A stretch of 5,443 nucleotides of DNA from Chloroflexota bacterium (GTDB taxonomy: Bacteria; Chloroflexota; Dehalococcoidia; RBG-13-53-26), in assembly GCA_030616195.1 (NCBI GenBank), contig JAUWXW010000137.1, positions 1 to 5,443 on the forward strand, written 5' to 3'. Numbering within the stretch: the first letter of the stretch is position 1; each line of letters starts with the position of its first letter. The notes under the pieces were generated by a model. It was not told the DNA's origin, ran no database searches, and saw only the letters and a program-made list of their open reading frames with translations. The translations under genes and the position numbers were made by a program. Positions 1 to 4,512 of this stretch are shown one piece after another.

Positions 1-662
1 CCGGGAACGGAGCAAAAGGAAACCAGACAGCACTGCTGGCAACGGGGGTGCTTGCGGCAGATATCTTTGCCATGGCGAACAAAGAGAGCGTGATATTCAT
101 TAAACAGTGATGCATCGTGGGGAAGGTGCTGCATGAAGAGACCTTGAAAGGCAGCATAGCTATTAGTCCGAGGTGCCAGGCCAAGGCGGCCCATAATGCG
201 GCGAGTATAGGCATCGATGACGAAAACAGGTTTGTGAGCGGCGTAGAGAATTATTGAATCCGCCGTCTCTTGCCCCACACCATGAACAGAGAGAAGCTCT
301 TGCCGTAATAGGGGGATGTCCAAGGCAAACAGCCTGTCCAGGTTGTCATCGTAGCGCTCACCCAGCCAGTGAACAAAGGACTTGATTTTCCCCGCCTTGA
401 CATTGTAGTAGCCTGAGGGGTAAACCAACCCAGCGAGTTCCTCCACAGCAAGCCGACGCAGGGCGCCGGGCGAAAGCACCCCTCCTATCTTCAGGTTGAT
501 GACAGCCTTCTCTACATTGCCCCAGGCTGCCGACTGGGTGAGAATGGCACCGATAATAACCTCGAAGGGGCTATCCGCCGGCCACCAATGCTGAGACCCA
601 TAGCGATCAAGGAGGCGATGGTAAACATCCAACAGCGTACCGGTCACAGCCTTGTTACCCAT
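1..662 (-). CDS. HhH-GPD DNA glycosylase, endonuclease III / 3-methyladenine glycosylase III-like (3' partial)
   Basis: Base-excision-repair glycosylase of the endonuclease III superfamily; it would flip out and remove damaged bases in the cytoplasm. The frame is open from ATG 662 to the window edge, giving 220 complete codons, so only a few C-terminal residues should be missing (relatives are about 215-235 aa). Visible landmarks: an N-terminal block YHRLLDRYGSQHWWPADSPF (14-33) followed by EVIIGAILTQ (34-43); the helix-hairpin-helix around LLSVHGVGQETAD (123-135); the catalytic Asp in FVIDAYTRR (Asp150); and a 4Fe-4S loop with Cys202, 208, 211 and 217 (C-x5-C-x2-C-x5-C). The residue aligned with the EndoIII lyase lysine is Glu132, which suggests a monofunctional glycosylase rather than an AP lyase. 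The start is uncertain. ATG 662 has no Shine-Dalgarno and overlaps the upstream gene by 19 bp. GTG 647 gives the classical GTGA 4-bp overlap with the upstream stop and a family-like N-terminus. Family confidence is high; the substrate is unknown. Confidence 0.9.
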   Translation of the reverse strand, partial: MGNKAVTGTLLDVYHRLLDRYGSQHWWPADSPFEVIIGAILTQSAAWGNVEKAVINLKIGGVLSPGALRRLAVEELAGLVYPSGYYNVKAGKIKSFVHWLGERYDDNLDRLFALDIPLLRQELLSVHGVGQETADSIILYAAHKPVFVIDAYTRRIMGRLGLAPRTNSYAAFQGLFMQHLPHDASLFNEYHALFVRHGKDICRKHPRCQQCCLVSFCSVP

Positions 663-1096
663 AGAGGAACGGTGGCATCAGCGTCAGCTCCGGGGAAATA
701 CGACTTGATATCTATTATCGGGGTGCCGTTGATAGCATCCAGCCCCTTTACCTTGAGAACATTTCCGCGGCGCTCCATAAGTCTGACTATACTTACCCCC
801 ACCGGATTCGGCCTGTAGGGCGCGTGGGTGGCAAACAACCCCACCAGCGGAAGGTCCTGTCTCCCCCGAGGATGCAGCTTAGTGGGCACACCTCTCCCCG
901 GAGGGACTTTGTGCATCCAGAATACCACCATAATGTGGGAAAACTGCTCCAGGCCTTCAGTAGCCTCTTCCAGACCGGCATCCAGGATAAGCTCCGAAAC
1001 CACTTCCTTCCACCCCTCCATCATTGGCACATTGATGTCATTCCTGACGTGGCCGATGGGCTTCACCACTATGCTCGAATCGGTTTCCTGCTGCAT
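644..1096 (-). CDS. trmO: TsaA/TrmO-family protein, putative tRNA m6t6A37 methyltransferase (short form)
   Basis: Member of the UPF0066/TsaA-like family. E. coli TrmO (YaeB) uses S-adenosylmethionine to N6-methylate t6A at position 37 of tRNA-Thr. Family motifs in order, numbered from ATG 1096: PIGHVR (13-18), SHIMVVFWMH (53-62), HPRGR (75-79), GLFATHAPYRPNPVG (86-100) and LDAINGTPIIDIKSY (119-133). At 150 aa it is only the core beta-barrel domain and lacks the C-terminal extension of the roughly 235-aa E. coli enzyme, like the short archaeal-type members, so the exact substrate is less certain than the family. A GTG at 1105 also opens the frame, but it lies inside the Shine-Dalgarno AGAGGTGA (1109-1102), which sits 5 nt before ATG 1096, so I choose the ATG. 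Its TGA stop (646-644) overlaps the start region of the DNA glycosylase gene, suggesting a two-gene operon with translational coupling. Confidence 0.9.
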   Translation of the reverse strand: MQQETDSSIVVKPIGHVRNDINVPMMEGWKEVVSELILDAGLEEATEGLEQFSHIMVVFWMHKVPPGRGVPTKLHPRGRQDLPLVGLFATHAPYRPNPVGVSIVRLMERRGNVLKVKGLDAINGTPIIDIKSYFPGADADATVPLWVTRL

Positions 1097-1101
1097 TTCT
1101 G

Positions 1102-1109
1102 TCACCTCT
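1102..1109 (-). promoter_or_regulatory. Shine-Dalgarno of the trmO-like gene
   Basis: The minus strand reads AGAGGTGA followed by CAGAA and then ATG (1096). This spacing decides the start: the in-frame GTG at 1105 is part of the ribosome binding site and is unlikely to be the initiator. Confidence 0.75.
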
Positions 1110-1252
1110 CAGCCTAGCTTTGACAACTCAGTACCTGGATCAAATGACCTAAACCTGCCGTAGAGCGAACACGTATTCCTTCCACCCCCAGCGAAGCAAT
1201 CTGAATCCCATTGCGGGCCAAGTGGGACACCTGACACCGACCAAACACGCCC

Positions 1253-1308
1253 TGTAGCGCGACCCTTTAGGGTCGCCTTTTGTAGCGAGGCTAAAGCCTC
1301 GCGCTACG
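1253..1308. repeat. REP/BIME-like pair of GTAG-footed hairpins
   Basis: Two 18-nt hairpins in inverted orientation: GCGACCC-TTTA-GGGTCGC on the plus strand (1259-1276) and GCGAGGC-TTTA-GCCTCGC on the minus strand (1302-1285). Each is preceded on its own strand by GTAGC, so the unit is bounded by the perfect 9-bp inverted ends GTAGCGCGA (1254-1262) and TCGCGCTAC (1299-1307). GTAG at the foot of a stem-loop is the known signature of REP sequences mobilised by REP-associated tyrosine transposases, and inverted REP pairs are called BIMEs. The plus-strand hairpin is followed by CTTTT and could act as a weak terminator in that direction, but no plus-strand gene precedes it. No transposase is present in the window. 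Confidence 0.75.
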
Positions 1309-1314
1309 TTGTCG

Positions 1315-1371
1315 TGTAGGGACGGCCCTGCCCACCCTCCCTTCGAGGCCACACGGACTCCGCCCCCTACA
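1315..1371. repeat. 57-bp MITE-like element with terminal inverted repeats
   Basis: The element begins TGTAGGGACGG (1315-1325) and ends CCGCCCCCTACA (1360-1371). The outer 7 bp, TGTAGGG and CCCTACA, are perfectly inverted, and the match continues imperfectly inward. It is flanked on both sides by GTCG (1311-1314 and 1372-1375), which looks like a 4-bp target-site duplication. A 9-bp palindrome CGGACTCCG lies at 1354-1362. No coding capacity is visible. It is either a miniature non-autonomous element or a decayed GTAG-footed REP hairpin related to the neighbouring unit. Confidence 0.55.
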
Positions 1372-1486
1372 GTCGCTTCCCTTTTCTCCCTTCCTACTCG
1401 CAGCGCAACGACACAGCGGCTGTACAATGTTCCTTCTACACCAGATTCAGAGCGTTCTATGTAAATTTGCGATTGCATACTCGGGT

Positions 1487-2176
1487 CTAAAGATAAACTG
1501 GCACCTCATCACCTAGCTTGACTTCCCCCGGGCTTACCCTACAACGATAAGCATAGATACCAACTCCCTGAAGTCGAGCTGCTCGCAGAGCACGTCCAAA
1601 TTCAGCATCAACGGCATCGTTGGGCGAGAAGCCTTCCACATCCTGGCGCTGAATCACAAAGACGATTGCTGCCGCATAGCCATCCCTTTTTGCCCCGATC
1701 AAACTGTGAAGATGCCTCCTGCCTCGCAGCGTGGGAGCATCAGGAAAGAGAGCCATACCCCTGTGCGCAAGAGTGACCGACTTCACCTCCAGCAAGCACT
1801 GCGAATTAGAGTTGCCCAATAGAAAGTCGAGTCGGCTCCCCCCTCGGGGTACCTCGCGCCGGATGGAAGAGTAACCAGCAAAGGGCGGCAAAGCTCCTTG
1901 ACGTAGGGCCTCATGAACAACTTCCCCGGGGACACGAGAGTCCACCGAAACAAACGTCCCATTTAAGTTGGTGACCACCAGGTCGTACCTTGTTCTTCGG
2001 AATGGGGATGATCTCTCAGCCAGGAACACCATCTGCCCGGGGAAGAGCACACTGTCCAGCCTCCCTAAATTGGGAAGGTAAGCAGCCTCCCTGCCGCCCG
2101 ACAGATTCACCAGACAAGTGAACCGGTTCTCTCTGGCGACAAAAGTTGCTTCCCTCAGATGGTCGGCTATTTTCAT
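1487..2176 (-). CDS. sfsA: SfsA family protein (sugar fermentation stimulation protein homolog)
   Basis: A 229-aa SfsA homologue, the full usual length. The E. coli founder was found through an effect on maltose gene expression and binds DNA non-specifically. The C-terminal half has a restriction-endonuclease-like fold, but the biochemical role is unresolved. Visible here: an N-terminal OB-like part with RENRFTCLV (15-23); VDSRVPGEVVHEAL (78-91); the putative nuclease core SRLDFLL (114-120) and LEVKSVTL (129-136), giving the Asp117, Glu130 and Lys132 triad; FPDAPTLRGRRHL (144-156); and FVIQRQD (173-179). ATG 2176 is the start: the N-terminus matches family spacing, and an in-frame TGA at 2197-2195 excludes any upstream extension. 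There is no proper Shine-Dalgarno (CAGG directly abuts the ATG), so translation may be weak or otherwise controlled. The 118-bp upstream spacer holds a strong inverted repeat and a palindrome. No sugar-utilisation gene is adjacent. Confidence 0.95.
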   Translation of the reverse strand: MKIADHLREATFVARENRFTCLVNLSGGREAAYLPNLGRLDSVLFPGQMVFLAERSSPFRRTRYDLVVTNLNGTFVSVDSRVPGEVVHEALRQGALPPFAGYSSIRREVPRGGSRLDFLLGNSNSQCLLEVKSVTLAHRGMALFPDAPTLRGRRHLHSLIGAKRDGYAAAIVFVIQRQDVEGFSPNDAVDAEFGRALRAARLQGVGIYAYRCRVSPGEVKLGDEVPVYL

Positions 2177-2190
2177 CCTGACAACATTCC

Positions 2191-2201
2191 GACGTCACGT
2201 C
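2191..2201. promoter_or_regulatory. Small palindrome upstream of sfsA (possible operator)
   Basis: GACGT-C-ACGTC is a perfect 5-bp inverted repeat around one base, 14 bp before the sfsA ATG. Its position would suit a regulator site, but no regulator is known or encoded nearby, so the call is tentative. Confidence 0.25.
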
Positions 2202-2202
2202 A

Positions 2203-2239
2203 GTTGGGGGAAGAATCGCCTATTGACTCTTCCCCCGAC
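2203..2239 (-). terminator. Strong inverted repeat between the molybdoenzyme gene and sfsA
   Basis: GGGGGAAGA (2206-2214) and TCTTCCCCC (2228-2236) form a perfect 9-bp stem with a 13-nt loop. The arms extend to 12 bp (2203-2214 and 2228-2239) with one mismatch, which is a G-U pair in plus-strand RNA. It starts about 55 nt after the molybdoenzyme stop, so it could end or stabilise that transcript. Neither side has a T-run, so it is not a canonical intrinsic terminator, and it could equally be a structure in the sfsA leader. A competing weaker pairing, CTATT (2220-2224) with AATAG (2241-2245), would trap one arm of the main stem in its loop. Confidence 0.4.
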
Positions 2240-2294
2240 AAATAGACCATAGTATACCGTAGCTGCCCGTGAATGCCTTATATTGGGACCCGCG

Positions 2295-4379
2295 CTAGGC
2301 CACCGCTTTCTTTACCCTGCATAGAAGGGCTTTAAGCTCTGGATAGCCTGATATCGGATCACGATTTCGTATATCAGTCAGGACATTGGCATTGGCTTGC
2401 GCCCAGCCGTGGGGAATGCTGACCACTTGAGGTGCGATATCCTGGGTGACTCTGGCCTTCATCGTTATGCTCCCTCTTCTCGTCTCCACAACAATCTTCT
2501 CCCCGTCTACGATGCCATACTTGCTGGCCGCGCTGGGATGAATCTCGGCCAGAGGTTCAGGAACCCTGCGGCGCATTTGGGTCATGTTGCGTAGCTGGGA
2601 ATGGGTGTATTCCCGCATTCTTGCCCCGGTAATTAGAATCAACGGATATTCCTTAGCCACCTCAGGCGTCCTGACCGGGCTCTGACTGGGCTCCCGGTGG
2701 GTTGGCATCGGATCAAAGCCCGCCTCCTCCAATGTCTTAGAGTAGACCTCAATCTTCTTCGATGGTGTTCTGAACCCGAAGGTTTCCCGCGCATTGTAAT
2801 TTTTGGCGTCATAGTAGACGCCGCACGGATTTTCCTTAAGCTGTTCCAGAGTAACGCCGCTGGGCTCCAGGAGATGTGCCACCACCTCTTCATCTGTGTC
2901 CCAGGGGAAATACCCACCCAATCCCATTCTCCGAGCCAGTTCAGTCCAGAACTTCCAGTCAGCCCAGGCTTCACCAGGTGGTTCAATCACTTGCTTTCGC
3001 AGCAGTACATAGGGTAGGCCGGCGTTTATCCCATAGACCATCCCCAACCCCATTTTCTCCAGAAAGGTGCAAGCCGGGAGAACGATGTCGGCCATCTCGG
3101 CGGTCTCGGTCATGAAAGGAGTGATCACCACCAGCAAGTCCAGCTTGTTCAGCGCTTCGGCTATCTTCTTTGAATCTGGCAGGGTAAGCGCCGGGTTGCC
3201 CCCCGTTACTATCAGAGCCTTGATGGGATAGGGTTTCTCACTGAGCACTACCTCAGGGAAGACCACCGTCTGACCGTAGGGAACCGCTTTCCCCCCAAGC
3301 TTGTAGAATATGGGGTATTCAGCCCCGCCTATGGCTTCCTCGTCCACCGGTAGCCTCAAATCGCTGAGGCGTATGAGCGGGGTCATGGCCCAGCCGCCCG
3401 GCACGTCAAGGTTTCCGGTTACCGCTTGCAGGATACACAACAGACGTTCGTTCTGCAGTCCATTCCCGTTCTGAGCCAGGGAACAGGTACCCGGGATAAT
3501 GCATGCCGGCTTGGTGGTGGCGAATATACGGGCAACCGTTCTGATGTCGGCGGCCGGAACCCAGGTTATCTCCTCCACCTTCTCCGGAGTGTACTGCTTA
3601 ACGTGCTTTTTCAATTCCTCAAAGCCAACAGTCCACTCCTCAACAAACTGCTTGTCGTAAAGACCCTCTGATATGATGACATTCAACATGGCCAGCCCTA
3701 AAGCAGCATCAGTCCCCGGTCTGATCTCAAGGTGTATGCCCTCTTTGGCCAGTGGCGTGCGCCTGGGGTCTATGACAACTAGCCTTATTAGACCCTTATC
3801 CACTGCCTGGTGAATGTGGTCAGCCCACATCCAGCGTGATTCATCCGGATTATTGCCCCAAAGCACAATGCATTCAGCCTGTAGAGGGTCTTCGCTGGTG
3901 AATCTCCCAAAGGTCATCAGGTGAGCTACAACCCGGATGCGGAAGCAAAAGCTTTCCACGGAAATCAGATTAGGGGTGCCGTAGGCCCCCTTGAACCGCT
4001 GGGTAAAACTGGCCAGCTCAATATTCTCCACCGCCATGGAGCCGTTGAAAATGGCTAGCGAGTGAGCACCGTACTCTTCCTTGATTTTCGTTAGCTTGCT
4101 GGCTATGGTGTCCAGCGCCTCATCCCAGGAAATCCGCTTCCATTCACCCTTCTCTTTCTTCATGGGATACTTAACGCGGTCTGGAGCGTTGGCAAATTCG
4201 ACCAGGTTTTCCCCCCTGGGACACAAACGACCTTGGTTCAAAGGGTGCTCAGCCATCCCCTCCACCTTAACCAGCCTGCCATCCTCAACATAGGCGTCTA
4301 TCCCACACCCCGCAACACACAATATGCAATCGCTCTTGATCACCTGGCTATTACCCGGCGAAGGACTGGGAGTTGTCAT
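2295..4379 (-). CDS. Cytoplasmic molybdopterin oxidoreductase (Mo/W-bisPGD family), acetylene hydratase / thiosulfate reductase-like
   Basis: Catalytic subunit of the DMSO-reductase superfamily, 694 aa, expected to hold a Mo- or W-bis-MGD cofactor and one 4Fe-4S cluster. Cluster ligands are Cys18, Cys21, Cys25 and Cys53 (C-x2-C-x3-C-x27-C, ending CPRG). The likely metal ligand is Cys145 in SFCFRIRVVAH. Further family landmarks: WGNNPDES (174-181), VIDPRRT (202-208), RPGTDAALGLAMLNVI (220-235), TGNLDVPGG (321-329), a central VTGGNPALTLPD (391-402), MADIVLPACTFLEK (429-442), and a C-terminal cofactor-binding domain from about 575, with EIHPSAASKYGI (612-623) and SIPHGW (654-659). The N-terminus has no twin-arginine signal or membrane segment, so the enzyme is cytoplasmic. 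ATG 4379 is supported by AAGGAGG six bases upstream. No Fe-S or membrane partner subunit lies next to it. Overall it resembles acetylene hydratase-like proteins in length and C-terminus but lacks their diagnostic Asp after the second cluster Cys (Val22 here), and it lacks the Cys/Sec-His pair of formate dehydrogenases. The substrate is unknown. Confidence 0.93.
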   Translation of the reverse strand: MTTPSPSPGNSQVIKSDCILCVAGCGIDAYVEDGRLVKVEGMAEHPLNQGRLCPRGENLVEFANAPDRVKYPMKKEKGEWKRISWDEALDTIASKLTKIKEEYGAHSLAIFNGSMAVENIELASFTQRFKGAYGTPNLISVESFCFRIRVVAHLMTFGRFTSEDPLQAECIVLWGNNPDESRWMWADHIHQAVDKGLIRLVVIDPRRTPLAKEGIHLEIRPGTDAALGLAMLNVIISEGLYDKQFVEEWTVGFEELKKHVKQYTPEKVEEITWVPAADIRTVARIFATTKPACIIPGTCSLAQNGNGLQNERLLCILQAVTGNLDVPGGWAMTPLIRLSDLRLPVDEEAIGGAEYPIFYKLGGKAVPYGQTVVFPEVVLSEKPYPIKALIVTGGNPALTLPDSKKIAEALNKLDLLVVITPFMTETAEMADIVLPACTFLEKMGLGMVYGINAGLPYVLLRKQVIEPPGEAWADWKFWTELARRMGLGGYFPWDTDEEVVAHLLEPSGVTLEQLKENPCGVYYDAKNYNARETFGFRTPSKKIEVYSKTLEEAGFDPMPTHREPSQSPVRTPEVAKEYPLILITGARMREYTHSQLRNMTQMRRRVPEPLAEIHPSAASKYGIVDGEKIVVETRRGSITMKARVTQDIAPQVVSIPHGWAQANANVLTDIRNRDPISGYPELKALLCRVKKAVA

Positions 4380-4385
4380 CGAATA

Positions 4386-4392
4386 CCTCCTT
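4386..4392 (-). promoter_or_regulatory. Shine-Dalgarno of the molybdoenzyme gene
   Basis: AAGGAGG on the minus strand, six bases (TATTCG) before ATG 4379. It is a near-perfect ribosome binding site and fixes the start, implying efficient translation. Confidence 0.85.
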
Positions 4393-4400
4393 ATTCGTCA

Positions 4401-4438
4401 CTCAATGCAAAGACCACAGCCACCTTTACGGTGTGATG
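4401..4438 (-). repeat. Degenerate second copy of the acyltransferase gene's 3' end
   Basis: On the minus strand this runs CATCACACCGTAAAGGTGG and onward to TTGAG. It matches the segment at 4512-4474, which contains the last codons and the stop of the acyltransferase gene, at about 32 of 39 positions with one single-base gap. The copy lies between that gene and the Shine-Dalgarno of the molybdoenzyme gene. Confidence 0.65.
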
Positions 4439-4449
4439 TCTATTGGTGA

Positions 4450-4472
4450 GTGTCAGGTCCCCACACTGACCT
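4450..4472. repeat. Small dispersed-repeat-like element with overlapping inverted arms
   Basis: The plus strand reads GTGTCAGGTCCCCACACTG and onward. Several short inverted pairings overlap: GTCAG (4452-4456) with CTGAC (4466-4470), and AGGTC (4455-4459) with GACCT (4468-4472). The core GTGTCAGGT followed by CCCAC recurs on the minus strand at 1237-1222 in the other repeat-rich spacer, so it is probably a fragment of a dispersed intergenic repeat. It lies between the two copies of the duplicated gene tail. Confidence 0.35.
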
Positions 4473-4473
4473 C

Positions 4474-4512
4474 CTCAATTGAAAACACCAGAGCCATCTT
4501 TACGGTGCAATG
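4474..4512 (-). repeat. Original copy of the duplicated gene tail (end of the acyltransferase gene)
   Basis: This segment holds the final codons (Ile-Ala-Pro), the TAA stop (4502-4500) and about 26 bp of downstream sequence. The downstream partner copy is at 4401-4438; corresponding points in the two copies are about 73-74 bp apart. Confidence 0.65.

Larger units (their letters stand above)
1110..1486. other. Gene-free, repeat-rich spacer between sfsA and the trmO-like gene
   Basis: About 380 bp with no believable gene. It contains, left to right: an imperfect stem with arms TCCCA (1206-1210) and TGGGA (1223-1227); the motif GTGTCAGGT-GTCCCAC on the minus strand (1237-1222), recalled by another spacer at 4450-4464; a double-hairpin REP/BIME-like unit (1253-1308); and a 57-bp element with terminal inverted repeats (1315-1371). 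From 1376 to 1486 I see nothing recognisable. A 109-codon minus-strand reading frame crosses the repeats and is not credible as a gene. No clear promoter for the trmO-like gene was found: TTGATC occurs upstream of it, but without a good -10 at the right distance. Confidence 0.7.

Noticed and set aside
251..451. 66-codon minus-strand frame inside the DNA glycosylase gene
   Set aside because: It is an out-of-frame shadow; the glycosylase frame is continuous with all expected motifs and needs no frameshift.
824..1163. Plus-strand frames of about 97 and 111 codons opposite the trmO-like gene
   Set aside because: The minus-strand frame carries all TsaA/TrmO motifs; these are antisense shadows.
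1259..1280. Hairpin followed by CTTTT as an intrinsic terminator
   Set aside because: The T-run is on the plus strand, where no gene is present; in the minus-strand direction of sfsA neither hairpin is followed by a T-run.
1149..1478. Minus-strand open frame of 109 codons between sfsA and the trmO-like gene
   Set aside because: It has no Shine-Dalgarno, no recognisable domain, and its middle translates directly through the REP and MITE-like repeats; it is best explained as spurious reading of a repeat spacer.
2251..2256. TATACT as a -10 box for sfsA on the minus strand
   Set aside because: No -35-like hexamer stands 16-18 bp upstream (the sequence there is AAGGCA or its shifted neighbours), so it is mentioned only as a possibility and not annotated.
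2295..4379. Naming the molybdoenzyme formate dehydrogenase or acetylene hydratase
   Set aside because: The formate dehydrogenase Cys/Sec-His pair and the acetylene hydratase Asp after the second cluster Cys are both absent, so a general family name is safer.
4453..4497. 14-codon minus-strand mini-ORF starting at ATG 4497 in the acyltransferase-molybdoenzyme spacer, as a leader peptide
   Set aside because: It has no Shine-Dalgarno before its ATG, no regulatory codon run and no attenuator hairpin with a T-run after it.
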